Counted from the stretch's first letter, positions 44,001 through 55,795 are shown. The stretch is DNA of 64,000 bases from Heterocephalus glaber (GCF_000247695.1 NW_004624734.1:12303137-12367136); one strand, 5' to 3'. Numbers and translations: made by a program. Notes: a model not told the origin generated them from the letters alone.

Positions 44001-45111
44001 CCTCCCAGGGCCACAGAAGCTGCTGTCTTCAGTTGTAAGCTAAAGTCCTTCTGTAGAAAGGAAACAAAATGGGCTGAAATGTGCAGAATTCCACCCTCAA
44101 CAGGCCAGTTATACAGATTTGTAGTGAACGCTTTAAGTTGTAGAAGGATGGATAAAGGCTGGCAAGGGTGGGGAGAGAGCGAGAGTGAGAACAAGCTGTG
44201 AGGGCAGACCAGTGAGACCTCAAGGGCGGCCGGGAGGGAAGGTGCTCTCCAGCACCCTGTGGATGTGAATTCCCATGTGTTTCGTGGGTGGGTCCAGATT
44301 CAAATCCAAGGACAAGCTCAGAGCACCCCCTTAGCTAAATCTGCTCCCGCCAAAGTGGTTCACAATGGAGCTGTGTCATGTGTGCTTATCCTATATTCAG
44401 CTACAGCAAGTGGTAATAAAGGAAAAAAGCAAGGAAAAAAGCACTAGCCATCTCTTTGTGTGGGCCAGTCTTACTGCAATCCACTGACGAGTGTGGCCCA
44501 GAGCGAGTGTGAGGAAGCGGGACTGGAGAGCCTGGGGCGACCATGCCTCTTGGTGTTGGGGGTGGGAACATGCCTCACTGGACCAATGTGATTCCAGTGC
44601 CTAGAGCAACGTATGGCTTGTACAAGCTGGTCCCCACTCGCCAGCTGGCCTCTTCATCTGGTGTTTGGCTGCAGAAACTGTGCGCTATTCCAAAGCTGTG
44701 GGATGAGCATCTGTGCGGGCCATCTTGAGACACAGCGCCCAGTGTGGTCCCTTCCCAGGGACTCAGAGGCACAGTACACAGGTCCTTTGCCGACCCCTCA
44801 ACTCTAGCTGATGCTCAAGCTTCTCTGCTTCCCATTTTTGCTCCTGCCCTTCCCTTTCCGGGTGCAATGTTCTTCCCACTCTTCTCCCATACTGAAACCT
44901 TCAGCCCTATCTTCCTCCCTCTGGTTCCCAACTAAGTCCTCTAATCACACCCACCTACAATGCCCCATGCTTGGCTGGGCCGTTCCTTCGGTGACTTGCC
45001 ATTTACCACCTTGTGCTAAATCTTCATACCGTGTTTCCCAACACTTATGTAAGTACTCTGAATAACTTCACCTGTCAGTCTCTATTTGGGTATCCCATTG
45101 CACCCTGTGAG
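41099..45111. other. TDP1 intronic sequence with weak MIR remnants only
   Basis: Weak MIR-like stretches occur at about 42650-42720 and 43850-44000. The GC-richer patch 44460-44800 has overlapping frames but no recognised product. Confidence 0.4.
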
Positions 45112-45197
45112 TAGTAAATTCTTCTGCACAGCCCAGAGGTTAAGAGCACAGGTTGGGTTGGAATCTTGACCCTGCCACCTGCCAACCTTGGGCATGT
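45112..45197 (+). mobile_element. MIR fragment
   Basis: CCCAGAGGTTAAGAGCACAG, GGTTGGAATCTTGACCCTGC and CTTGGGCATGTCACTGTG match the MIR 5' half. It ends 80 bp from the TDP1 exon's donor side. Confidence 0.8.
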
Positions 45198-45230
45198 CAC
45201 TGTGACAAAAAGTGGAGACCAGAAAAGTCA

Positions 45231-45422
<192 letters not shown>

Positions 45423-45740
45423 TTAGACACTCACAGCTACAGGACCATGGGTCAAAAAAATATATAGCTGTAATCACATTTATTCAATTTCTAGCAGAGT
45501 TGTGGCATTTCTGAAAAGGGAACCTAATTCCTCCTGTGCTATAATCCTCAGGATTTATCTAATTGCTAACTTGGGATAGCTTCACCCTCATCTGCATTTT
45601 CCCTTGAGGGCAGCTATTAAATTAATTGTCTTTCTTTAGAATTTTTTTTGGGGGGGTCTAAAATCCTTTTCTGTTTTCTTTTTATAACACTGGTGTAGAT
45701 AAGACTCTGGTTTTGTTGTATATAAAAGCATGTAAGAGGG

Positions 45741-45826
45741 CTGGGGATGTAGCTCAGTAGTAGAGGACTTGCCTAGCATGCAAGAGGCCCTGGGTTCAAC
45801 CCCCAGTACTACCCAAAACAAACAAA
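45741..45826 (+). mobile_element. ID-type SINE monomer, older subtype
   Basis: GGCTGGGGATGTAGCTCAGT, ACTTGCCTAGCATGCAAGAG and GGGTTCAACCCCCAGTACTA. This is the TGTAGCTCAG / CAGTAC subtype also found as the right half of the B1-ID dimers. Confidence 0.9.
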
Positions 45827-46318
45827 AGTAGCATTTAAGAAAAAAAACCAAACAAACCTATGTTAACATTTTGTACAGTAGTATCTTAAACTTTGTATCT
45901 CCTTTTTGTGCTCCTTTTTTTGCCAAGTAGTGGTAATTTCCACTTTCAATTGGAAGAAAGTAGTTAAGGGCTCTAGATTGGTAATTGTATCTAGAAAAGC
46001 AATGGTGCATTTTAGAATCATGTTTTATATAGATAAGCATTTGTATATAAGGCTAAAAACAATCACAGTGCAGCAGAAGGAAGGAGACTAGGAACGAAGC
46101 ACGTAAGATACATCAATTCTCACATGTGGATGCTAAAAAAGCTGACATTATGTAAGTGGGGAGTAAAACAGTGGTTGCTAGAGGTTAAGAAGAGAGGGGT
46201 TTGGGAAGACAGAGGGAGCTCTGATAACTGCCTAAATGAAATACCAATGTTCCACCGTAAAGCAGATCGACTATAGTTTAAAACAACTAATCACACATCT
46301 CATAAAGAGCTAGAAGAG
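45827..46318. other. TDP1 intronic sequence with nothing recognised
   Basis: AT-rich. No element called. Confidence 0.4.
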
Positions 46319-46497
46319 AAGCTGGGCACAGTGGCACACGTGTGCAATCCCAGCACTTTGGGAGGCTGAGGCACGAAGGCTGAAAGTTTGAGCCTAGCCT
46401 GGGCAACTTGGCTACTTGGGGGGAAAAAAAAGGGAGAAAGGGGCAGGGATGTGGCTGAGTGAGAAGGCTGCGGGTTCGATCCCCAGTACTCGGGTGG
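46319..46497 (+). mobile_element. B1-ID dimeric SINE
   Basis: GAAGCTGGGCACAGTGGCAC, CCCAGCACTTTGGGAGGCTG, then GGGCAGGGATGTGGCTGAGT and GTTCGATCCCCAGTACTCGG. Confidence 0.88.
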
Positions 46498-47331
46498 AGG
46501 GGGGCGTGCACACTCAGGATGCTCAGGAGTGGAGACTCTAAGGCCCTAGCACTGCTTGAGACTTTTTTTTTTAACTGCAAATGCAGCAGAAGAGTCTCAT
46601 CTATTGATTAGTTAACATAAACCCACCACAAGCCATTTTCTCCCAGTTAGGCTTCCCCTAATTACATTCCATTTAAAAAAAGTATAGTAAAATCTCAGCC
46701 ATTTGGAACCCTTAACCTGGCTTTCAAGATTCACTGGCAGGTGCATCAAGTTCCTTTCTGGGTGCTGTCGGCATTGTTGGAACAGCAGAGTCAAACCAAA
46801 GCAGGCATCACGTGAGAGCAAAGAGCGATCTCTGCCAAGGGCTCCACGGGAGCACAGGATGGTGTGGAAATCAGAGCTAGGAAAACTCCTGAAGTGATTA
46901 CGCTCACTTAAAAAAAAACAGTGCATTAGGGGAACAAGGGAGAGGGAAGGGAGAAAGGAAGGAAGGGACAAGGAAAAAAAAGTGAAAATAGAAGAAAAAA
47001 TGGAAACAAAGCTTTTGTACATAGGGAGGGGAGGAATGGGAAAAGAGGCGGGAGGTATCATGTACAGGTGCACATTCGCTATGAGGAGTGTTATTAGGTA
47101 TGTCTAAAATGTATCAGTATTTTGCTATTTAAAAAAAACTGCGTTTATGGACCCTTCTGCCTTCCCTACTGGACCACAGTGAGGACAGGGAACTATTTAT
47201 GATTCATGGGGACCATGATCATGTATGTTGCTGTTAACGTCTGGGTGCCATAGAGATGGAAAATGCAGAGGAAGTGAGACACTTACGATAAAGTGGTATT
47301 ATGACTTGAGGGAAAATATTTTCTTTAAGTA
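46498..47331. other. TDP1 intronic sequence with a purine-rich tract
   Basis: 46925-47000 is almost pure A/G on plus (GGGAGAGGGAAGGGAGAAAG...). No gene or named repeat otherwise. Confidence 0.5.
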
Positions 47332-47494
47332 AAAGTTCAACCAGGGCCAGGTGTGGTGGTGCATGCCTGTAATCCCAGCATCCAGAAAGCTGAGGCAGAA
47401 GGAGCATCTCAAGTTCAAGGCCAGCCTGAACTACAAAGCAAGACCATGTCCCCCTCCAAACAAACAAACAAACAAACAAACACAAAACAAGTTG
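47332..47494 (+). mobile_element. B1 SINE with (CAAA)n tail
   Basis: GGCCAGGTGTGGTGGTGCAT, CAAGGCCAGCCTGAACTACA, then CAAACAAACAAACAAACA. AAGTTCAAC before and AAGTTGAAC after are a probable target duplication. Confidence 0.9.
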
Positions 47495-48479
47495 AACAAG
47501 TCTGTTTGCTTTTAGGCTTCTTACCTATTAGACTTAAAAGGTAACCTCCTGGGCTAAGACACAGGTGTAACAGCAAAACTACTCAGCGAGTGTGAAGTTG
47601 AAGGAGTCTTCCTACGAGTGTCTCTCTGTGTGGGAACCCTTGTGACTGTCAGCACCACAACACCCAGGCTGGAGGTACCTTCTGCAGGGCTTGCGCTCAC
47701 CCTTCCCTCACAGGATGTGTTTCCTCCACACTCCAAGGCTTGAGGGCTAATTCCACAGTACACATCAGTGGAGCCCAAGGGGACTCCTTTGGAGGTGGTT
47801 TCCTCCAACCCCTCCTTTGGATTTGGCTTCTAACAGAATTCCAAGCCTAAAAACTCTAGGCTGAATACTGAGAGACTGAAAGACATTCGTAGGTTGTCTA
47901 GGTGATAAATCAGCATCCCTTGAAATATCATCTTTAATAATTTTTTATATTCTGAGTAATACTGTGAATCACTGGCACCTGGGGCTGCCAGAAGATGGGA
48001 TATGCATTTCCAAACTGATTCTGCCCACTCCGGGTGTGGGTGGCAAATGGACAGTGATCCTGTACAGTAAATGCCCTGATGTGACACCGCAGGGCAGCTT
48101 ACAAAGTTCTGCTCTGCTCAAACTCCAGAGTTCTAGCATCTGCTCTCCACTCAGGATCCACCCCCATCGAGAGCTTATTCCCCATACTATCGCCTGCCCT
48201 TGTCCTTCTCTCTTTCTTCTGTCTCCTTCTGGACTAGCTGCTTTGTCCCCCAGTGCCCTGGTGTAGTCTATTGTCCCTGGATGTTAAATGGTGGCTTCAT
48301 CACTAAAGGGAGGGGGCTTCATTTATCTTGATACTTTGAGGTGTGGAACTATTGTGTAAGATGGAGAATTCTAGAGGGTGGAATTCTGGATGACACATGT
48401 TTTACGGTTCGCCTGAAACTCAGCCTAAGCAACTAATGAAGTGATAATGAATAAAACTGGCTTTTGGGGGACAGAGGTG
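47495..48479. other. TDP1 intronic sequence with nothing recognised
   Basis: Open frames at 47554-48266 lack homology. No repeat called. Confidence 0.4.
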
Positions 48480-48900
48480 TACCAGTGAGAGCTCAGTCAG
48501 AGAAACAGAAGAGGTTACATAAAATATATATGTATATGTGTATATATATTTGTATTTTACAGGAATTTGACATTATACAATGGTGGGAGCTGGTTAAACA
48601 GTCTTCATAAAACTATTACCTTTGTCCTGATGTTGAAACTAGAGGTCCACAAGGCAGGCAGAAGCCAGAGGAAGACTAAGTAGGAAGCAACATGAGCTGA
48701 AGCCCAAGAGGACAGAAGCCATTGTCAGCATGTGTTGCCTCTGGAGTTGGGAGTGTGAGCATCTTACATAAGGAGCCCCTTCATCACGGAGCTAAATATA
48801 CATACACATGTGGTGATGGCCAGGAATCAGGGAAGCCAAGGGGGGATGAAGGCGGGTGGCGGCGGGGTGGGGGGGAGGTCCAGCTGTTGCCTCATACCAG
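48480..48900 (+). mobile_element. Old LTR-like repeat (tentative)
   Basis: GCTCAGTCAGAGAAACAGAA, a TA/TG-rich tract, then ACAATGGTGGGAGCTGGTTA and AGAGGTCCACAAGGCAGGCA. The layout resembles the three-copy LTR-like family elsewhere in the window, but the sequence is much more diverged. Confidence 0.4.
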
Positions 48901-49069
48901 CAGAGTGAGCTAGCACAGTGATGGGGTGTGTGTGTACACACACTAAAACAGCAGCTGTCTCACATTTGTCCTCCCAATATCCCATAAGAATCTCTCTTGG
49001 AGTGCACCCTAATCATAAACATACAAAGAAGGGAAGTCTGGGAAATGCAGTTCAGCCTAGCCAGGCTGA

Positions 49070-49395
49070 CCCATTACCAAGTGTATGGACTGTTTGCATC
49101 TGTGTTGAAATCCTAATCCCCAGTGCAACGCTATCAGGAGGTGATTGGGTTGTGAGGGTAGAGCCCTCATGAATTAGATTCCTCACTCCAAAGAGCTGCC
49201 TTGCCTTCTGTCATGTGAGGTCACAAGGAATCAGCAATCTGCAATCTGGAAGGAGCTCTCAGTAGAACCCAACCAGGCAGCACCCTGACCATGAACTTCC
49301 AGTCTCCAGAACTGTGAGAAGTAAAGGCCTGCTGTTTATGAGCTGCCCAGTCTATGGTACTTTGTATAGCAGCCTGGATTGAATAGGATACCAAG
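49070..49395 (+). mobile_element. MLT1-like MaLR LTR
   Basis: GTGTTGAAATCCTAATCCCC, AGGAGGTGATTGGGTTGTGA, GCCCTCATGAATTAGATTCC, TTCCAGTCTCCAGAACTGTG and CCCAGTCTATGGTACTTTGT occur in consensus order. Confidence 0.85.
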
Positions 49396-50019
49396 CCTCT
49401 ACAGCTAAACTAACGGTCAGCTGTTTAGCTAAACAGTTTATAGGGCCATTGCTTATAAGGAACATGGATGGTGGTAGATTATTCCGCCATAGCTCTTCAG
49501 GTATGGCTGCTAATTACAAGCTTGCTCTCAGCCCACAATATGAAAATCTGGTACCAAAGTTTAAATTTTGAAGAGCACATTTAATGATGTATAGCAAAAA
49601 ACATTCTAAAGGAAATCTCAGGGAGATGTAGAGGTGTCATACAAGGTACATGGAGAAGAAAGGAGGGCAAAGCCTGAGGCAGAGCCTCGGGCCCCAACTA
49701 GAAGTACAGGGTTTTGTCCCCACTTTCTTACCGATTGTCGCTCCCTCTCCCACTCCTCTTCTCCCTGGGCTCCTGACTCCTGTCTAGATCGAAGAGCATT
49801 GGCCTGAGACCAAAAACCCCTTTCCAGACAAGAGTCTACAAGACCAGAGACGCTCAGTTCGCATCTACGTGGAGTGCTCCTCTCGACCCCAAAGAGAAAA
49901 TCCCTGGCTTCCCCTGGGCACTCCTGAGCTGTGCTTATCTGAATGTTCCTGATAACATGCTGGGGAAACAGCTGGAGCTACAAGATGACCTCGATGCCAA
50001 ACCTTGCTCTGTGCATCTT
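49396..50019. other. TDP1 intronic sequence including a 16-bp palindrome
   Basis: CTGTTTAGCTAAACAG (49421-49436) is a perfect palindrome. 49730-50010 is moderately GC-rich and unrecognised. Confidence 0.45.
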
Positions 50020-50830
50020 TAGCTTTATTTAGGTCTGTCATATATCTAAAATTAATTTTGTTCAATTAATGTCCCAAATTTACTTATTTTATGCATGTAT
50101 ATCCAACTGCATTAGTGCCACCTGTGAAAAGGACATCCTTGGTTCACTGAATTACATTGCTGCCCTTGTTGAAAACCTGATTATGTCTGTGTCTATTTCT
50201 GTACTCTTCTGTTCTATTGAAGGTTTTATGTATTTTTATTTCAGCATCATAGACTTACTGTGTTTTTATGGTGAATCTTGAAATCATGCACTGTAAGGCC
50301 TTGTTCTTTGCAACTATCGTAGCTTTTGCATACCCATGTTAATTTTGGAAATAAGCATGTTCTTCTACAAAGTTGTCTTGGCTATTCCAAATTCTTGGCA
50401 TTTCCAAATCCATTTTAAATCAATTTGATTTTTACATCAGTTCACACTGGGATTTTGATTGAGACTACAATGACATCTGTCAATGAATTTGGAAGCAACT
50501 GACATAACACCAAACCTTCCAATCCATAAACATATCTTTACATTTAATTTCTCTCAGCAGCATTTTATGTGCAATTTCCAGTGTAAGAGTCTTACATATC
50601 CTTTATTAAAATTTTTCTAGGTCTCTGATGCTTTTTATTGATACTGTATTTAAATTTTTTAGCTTTCTGCAAGTGTGTATATTAGCTGAAAATATAGTTT
50701 TACTTCTTCCTTTACAATCTTTGCCTTTTATCTTTCTTGTTTTATTGCACTGGCTATAACCTCCAGTGTAACACTGCAAAGAATCCCATTTAATATTCAA
50801 CCTTACATATGATTCCAATACGACTTCTCC
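50020..50830 (-). mobile_element. L1M ORF2 fragment (minus)
   Basis: Antisense L1 landmarks on plus: TTTATTTAGGTCTGTCATAT, CTTGAAATCATGCACTGTAA, CTTCCAATCCATAAACATAT, GTTTTACTTCTTCCTTTACA, TGCACTGGCTATAACCTCCA. Frequent stops; dead copy. Confidence 0.88.
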
Positions 50831-51100
50831 ATACCACTACCCTGAAATCCAAAATCATCGAAAACATCCACACTGTTACATCCAATGGAAAATTCTTTGA
50901 TCTCACCTTTTTTCAATCTCTTAGTAGCATGTGACATTCACTACCACTGCTGCCTACACCTAGCTTAATTGAAATGTACTATTTTCTTTAATTTCTCTAC
51001 ACTTTCGCTTTTTTTTCTACTTTCAACCTCTCTGGCTACTTCTTTTCTTCTACCTGACCTCTCAATATTGCAATGCCAGGAATCTGTCCTACTTCATATC
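50831..51100. other. TDP1 intronic sequence
   Basis: T/C-rich. No element called. Confidence 0.4.
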
Positions 51101-51411
51101 AAGATATTAATAAAGAGCCAGGCGTGGTGGCCCATGCCTGTGATCCCAGCACTCAGGAGGCAGAGGTCGGAGGCAGGAGGACCGCCATGAGTTCGAGGCC
51201 AGCCTGGGCTACAAAGTGAGTTCAGGGCCAGCCTGAACATAAAGTGAGACCTTGTCTCAAAACACAAAACAATGAGTCGGGGATTTAGCTCAGTGGTTCC
51301 GTTGCCTGCCTCGCAAGCGCAAGGACCCGAGTTCGATCCCCGGTACCAAAACAACAACAACAACAACAAAAAAACACAAAACAAAACAACAACAAAAAGA
51401 TATTAATAAAG
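51101..51411 (+). mobile_element. B1 + young ID composite flanked by one 15-bp target duplication
   Basis: AAGATATTAATAAAG is repeated exactly at 51101-51115 and 51397-51411. Between are a full B1 (CAGGCGTGGTGGCCCATGCC through GTGAGACCTTGTCTCAAAAC) and a full young ID unit (GGGGATTTAGCTCAGTGGTT through GTTCGATCCCCGGTACC) with a (CAA)n tail. No target repeat separates the two halves, so the pair behaves as one insertion. Confidence 0.92.
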
Positions 51412-51770
51412 ATAGTGTTTCCAGGCTCCTGAAGAGAGCATCAGAAAAAAAAAAAAATCTATCTGGAGGTACAGAGGTCCCTTCAAATCCCAGAGAATTC
51501 TTATAATTAAAGCCTCAATGAAGAGACACTTGTAACTCCATATTTTAAAACACAAGAGAAAATAATCTAAATTTATGAGCAAGAGACAACCAAACAAAAG
51601 ATTAGACTTCCAAGAACTTCAGATGATTGGTCAATTAGTTGGTAATTTAAAAATAATTATAGGTAAATGACTTGAAAGTAAAAGAAATCATAAAACAAGG
51701 GAAAAAAGGCAAGTTTGATAATAGCTAATACACAGTTCCTACTACTGTACTTGACAGTTGTCAAACCTCC
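51412..51770 (+). mobile_element. L1M 5' region fragment
   Basis: CTATCTGGAGGTACAGAGGT, AAAGCCTCAATGAAGAGACA and AGACAACCAAACAAAAGATT resemble the upstream part of old L1M elements in sense orientation. Confidence 0.55.
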
Positions 51771-51775
51771 GCCAT

Positions 51776-51914
51776 CCCCCATCTTGCAGGACTTCACACT
51801 GAGCTACATCCACAGCCCTTTTTTATTTTTGAGACAGGCTGAACTCAAACTTGTGTCCTCCTGTCTCAGCTTCCCAGAATGCTAGGATTACAAGTGTGTG
51901 GCACCACACCTGGT
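51776..51914 (-). mobile_element. B1-ID dimeric SINE
   Basis: CTTCACACTGAGCTACATCC then TTTTTGAGACAGGCTGAACT and GCTAGGATTACAAGTGTGTG on plus. Confidence 0.8.
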
Positions 51915-52037
51915 TTATTATTGTTTGTTTGAGACACGCTCTTGATATATAATCCAAGGTGGCCTTGAAGTCACAGGAATCCTTTTGCCTTAGCCTCCCA
52001 AATGCTGGGACTACAGGTGTGTGCCACTGTGCCCAGT
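51915..52037 (-). mobile_element. B1 SINE
   Basis: GTTTGAGACACGCTCTTGAT, CCAAGGTGGCCTTGAAGTCA and ATGCTGGGACTACAGGTGTG. It abuts the preceding SINE. Confidence 0.85.
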
Positions 52038-52039
52038 TC

Positions 52040-52255
52040 CAGGCATTGTTTTAATTCTTTTACATATTCCAACTCTACTAATCCTCATTCTAAACAATTT
52101 GAATTGTTAGGATCTATTATTATTATTATTATTATTATTATCCTCATATAACAGGTGAGAAAACTGAAGTTAAGTAATTTCCTAAGGCATCATAGATAGT
52201 AAACACTGGCAAGAATTTGAACTCAGGCAGCTGGACACTGGTCTAAGCTCTCAAC
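52040..52255 (-). mobile_element. MIR containing a (TTA)n expansion
   Basis: CAGGCATTGTTTTAATTCTT, ACAGGTGAGAAAACTGAAGT, GAATTTGAACTCAGGCAGCT. A (TAT)n microsatellite of about 27 bp sits inside at 52115-52141. Confidence 0.85.
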
Positions 52256-54180
52256 TATAAAGCATACATTTTAGAAGGTCTAAGAGTGAGAAATAAAGAC
52301 ACTGAAATAAAAAAAAACAAACCACTGAAGAATAAAATAGTAACATCCGAAAGCATCATGAAGTAGAAGGAAGATCTGAAGTTAGGGAGAATGTAATAAG
52401 AAAGGCGAAGAGATGGGAAGTAACACATGTGAGCTAGAAGAGAGGGTCTAATAAGCATCTAAGGATTATTATTAAAGCAAAGTAAAAAGGATGCAAGTTA
52501 ATATGCTAGGAAATAATAGCCAATAATTGTAGGGAATGGTTGATAAACCAGATCTTCAGATTGAAGAAGTCCAAAGAATCCTGCTAAGATTAAATAAACA
52601 TAAACCCATAGAGAAGTATCCACTGCAGTTATACTGAAGAATCCTAAAGACAAAAGAAAAATCTTAAAAGGCACCAGAGGAAAAATAGATTTCCCATAAT
52701 GGAACAACAATTAGGTATCAACTTCTCAGCAGCAAGAACAAAGCTCAAAAGTCCAGTGGGGAGTATTTTTTAGGGAACTGGGAGAAAAATGATTATCAAC
52801 AGAATTTAAAATTCACTTAGTTTATCACTCAGAAACAAGGGCAAAAGTAAAGGCAGTTTTAGAATCACAAATCAGAAAAGCAGGCTATAATAAGATAACT
52901 ATAAAGGGTACCTCGTTCAGAAAATCAAACTAAACTAGATTGAAAGGACAAGGCTACCAGGAAAACATTGAAACAAAAAAGTAGTAACTTGTGAGTAATT
53001 GTACACAAGAACGGGTTGTACAAATAACAACAACAATGACTACTTTGAAAGCCTAAAAATAAGATACCGCAGCAGAAGAAATTTTTAGAGAAGCAGTGAT
53101 TGGGATTAGAAGTCCAGATTTCTTTATTGTTTGAGAAGAAAGAGAAACACGGATTAAATTCTTAAACAATAAAATTTTAAAATTAACAGAAGAAAGGTGA
53201 AGGGTGAGAACTTAATGAATCAACAGAAAGGAGAAAAAGGAGAGGCAAAAAGAATAACATGGATATTAAAAAGTACAACGTAAAACAACAGAAAATTAAA
53301 AATATAGTAGCACTGACATTGGACTCAAATGCATTAAAGTTGCCTACAAAATAGAGATTAGCAGATTGGATTTTTTTATTTTTTATTTTTTTGGTACTGG
53401 GGATCGAACTCTGATCCTTGCGCTTATGCTTGCGCAGCAGGCGACAAAACCACTGAGCTAAATCCCTGGCCCCTAGATTGGATTTATGACACACCTAAAA
53501 GATAAAGATACAAAAATATTAGAAGACATGGGCTTCTTAGAGACAACACCCAAAGCATGACCCATGAAAGGAAAAATTAGTGAGTTGGGTTTCACTAAAA
53601 AGTTTGTGAATGAAACTGTTACGAGGATAAAAAGACAAAGCCTTGGAGAAAACCTTTGTAAAACCCAGCTCTGATGAACAGAACGACTGGTATCTAAAAT
53701 ATGTAAAGAACTCTTAAAACTCATTATGAAATCAAATAATCGGCTTAAAGAATGGGCAAAGGATCTGATCAGACATCTCACAGAAGGAGACATGGCAATG
53801 ACTCCCTGCTACACAGACATCAGAACAGTCAAAATCCACAGCGTGGCCCAACATCAAATGCTTGGGAGGACATGGCGGGGGACACGGAGCGACAGCTCTC
53901 ACTTGCTGCTGGTAAAAGTGCAAAATGATACAGTTGCTTTGGAAGACAGGTGGGCAGTTGCCAGTAACTAACCACACTTAATGATCCAGGCTTTGTGTTG
54001 GACCATAAAGGAATCCAAAATGGAAAGAAAACTGACAAAATGAAAAAGCAGCACTTGCAACTTATATTGCAATGTGACATAAATATATAAAATATACACA
54101 GCTATTAAAACTGAACAAGCTATTCAAATTGGACAAAAAATGCCCATTAGGCAAATAAAAGACTGGATAAAAGATATTAA
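52256..54180 (+). mobile_element. L1M element, sense, internally deleted
   Basis: 52660-52870 resembles the L1 inter-ORF/ORF1 end (ACTTCTCAGCAGCAAGAACA). 53315-53370 resembles the start of the ORF2 endonuclease region (GGACTCAAATGCATTAAAGT, GAGATTAGCAGATTGG). From 53475 the sequence is ORF2 3' end (GACACACCTAAAAGATAAAG, CCCAAAGCATGACCCATGAA, GAATGGGCAAAGGATCTGAT, GCAAAATGATACAGTTGCTT). Most of ORF2 is missing and stops are frequent. Confidence 0.8.
53363..53485 (-). mobile_element. ID-type SINE inserted in the L1, 11-bp target duplication
   Basis: AGATTGGATTT is repeated at 53363-53373 and 53475-53485. On plus, GGTACTGGGGATCGAACTCT through CCACTGAGCTAAATCCCTGG. The middle contains a short internal duplication (CTTATGCTTGCG). 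Confidence 0.93.
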
Positions 54181-54814
54181 TTTTGAATCCTCAGAAGAAA
54201 TGAAAATGATCCTTTGGTGAGAAAAAAATTGAAAATCTGGAGCCCTTTCAAAGAAGCCTGACCCGCTACTCCCTGGCTTCCGAGTCTAATGGTCACTCTG
54301 GCCCCCATAGGGAAGATGTCAGGGACAGGGTACGCATCAAGCTCCACACAGGACAGCCCCACAAGGCACAACCTGGCCTGGACCTCGGTGGCAGCCTCTC
54401 CTGGGATTTCTCTGTTTGGCTCCTCTGGCTCTCTCCTACCTCTCTGACCCAGCTTCATGCCCAGCTGCTGTCCTCCCCACTCTGCACTCTCTGCCCTTGG
54501 TTCACTCTCTCGTCCTCTCCTCTTCCTGGAAGGCTTTTCCCCTTACCAGCTGCAACCACTTCCTGGAACAGATTGACTCCCAGATACCTCCAGTTTAAAC
54601 CTGCCATCAAATTTCAACTGGCTTCTCCAACCACAAGGTGGCTTTTTCCTTTTGGTGTTACGATTACCCTAAACCCAATACTGCCCAAACGGAATCTGTT
54701 GGCACGCCTTCCCCTCCAAAAAGCAGTTCTTTCCTCAATTCCCTTCTTGGCACAATTTCATTTGATCAGACTTAAAAATCTTAGGTATTTGGGACTTGTC
54801 TGGTCCATAGGCAA
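54181..54814. other. TDP1 intronic sequence with L2-like stretches
   Basis: 54410-54560 resembles antisense L2/ancient repeat (CTCTGCACTCTCTGCCCTTG, TTCCTGGAAGGCTTTTCCCC). Weak. Confidence 0.35.
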
Positions 54815-54890
54815 CTCTCTCTCTCTATACATATACACGCATATATATATATACACACACATACACACACACACATACATATATATAGCC
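54815..54890. repeat. Compound microsatellite (CT)n-(TA)n-(CA)n
   Basis: CTCTCTCTATACATATACAC, ATATATATATATACACACAC, CACACACACACATACATATA. Confidence 0.92.
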
Positions 54891-55546
54891 AGTTACTAAT
54901 TTATCTACTTTACTCTTGGTAACATGCTCGCTTTTCTGTAAGAGCCCCTAGCTCAGGCACTTTTAACCCTAGGACACAGATCCAAATGGACTGGATTGTC
55001 TCAGACTTCTCATTTTATATCTTGCTCTGGTGGTTTTCAGAAAGCATCAACGTGCCCTTTCTACTTACATGCCATAACTCGGCAACTAGGACCTGCCACA
55101 AGTGACTTATTCTATGCTTTTCGATTTTATTTCCCATGACGCCTTTTCATGATTCCTCTGCTTTTAACTGAATTGATTTACTGACTACCTTCAGACATTC
55201 TTGTTTACCACTGGCCCCACATTTTGCAAGCATTGTTTCTTTGTCCAGGATGCCTTCTCCCCTACCCACTCCTGCAGATGTCTGATCCTTTGCCTCCCCC
55301 ACAACCCCTTCTCTTTCAAGAAGCTAGCTGTCTGCAGCTATTGCAGCCCCCAGATCTCCCCTAACACTGAACCCTGCAGGTGTTAGGCAGGCAAGAAACA
55401 TCAAATTAATTCAACAAAATGGGTGACACACACGGTTTAGAAGATAAAATTGATTAAGACTATTTTGTGTTGTATGGCTAGAGAATTTAAAAATTTTAAA
55501 TCAAAACTTAGATTAAAAAGTCTAATTATTGACAATTAAGCACAAA
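54891..55546. other. TDP1 intronic sequence with nothing firm
   Basis: 55240-55380 may be L2-like. No exon. Confidence 0.35.
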
Positions 55547-55795
55547 ATGGCAGGCCATGGCGGCACACACGTGAAATCCCTACTGGAGGGCCTGAAGCAG
55601 GAAGACTGCAAGTTTGAGGCCAGCCTGAACATTTAGTGAATTTAGTGAGACCTTGTCTCAAAATAAAATAAATAAATAAAGACAGGATGATCAGCTCAGA
55701 GCTCAAGGCCATCCTGGGCTACATAGTGAGTTCAAACCCAGCCTGAACTACATAGTGAGATCCTGACTCAGAAAACAAAAAACAAAGAAAGAAAA
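55547..55795 (+). mobile_element. B1 SINE followed by a partial B1
   Basis: The first unit is 55547-55680 (CAGGCCATGGCGGCACACAC, GGCCAGCCTGAACATTTAGT). The second, lacking its 5' end, is 55685-55795 (AAGGCCATCCTGGGCTACAT, AAACCCAGCCTGAACTACAT). Confidence 0.85.

Noticed and set aside
46612..47073. 153-codon minus frame rich in Ser/Phe/Leu
   Set aside because: It runs through a purine-rich simple tract, which is why it is stop-poor and low-complexity.
47554..47808. Candidate TDP1 exon on the minus strand
   Set aside because: The peptide does not match any TDP1 segment and lacks proper splice borders.
51101..51411. Direct-repeat arrays as a possible CRISPR-like array
   Set aside because: The repeats in this window are SINE copies, microsatellites and target-site duplications. 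There is no regular repeat-spacer structure and the genome is mammalian.
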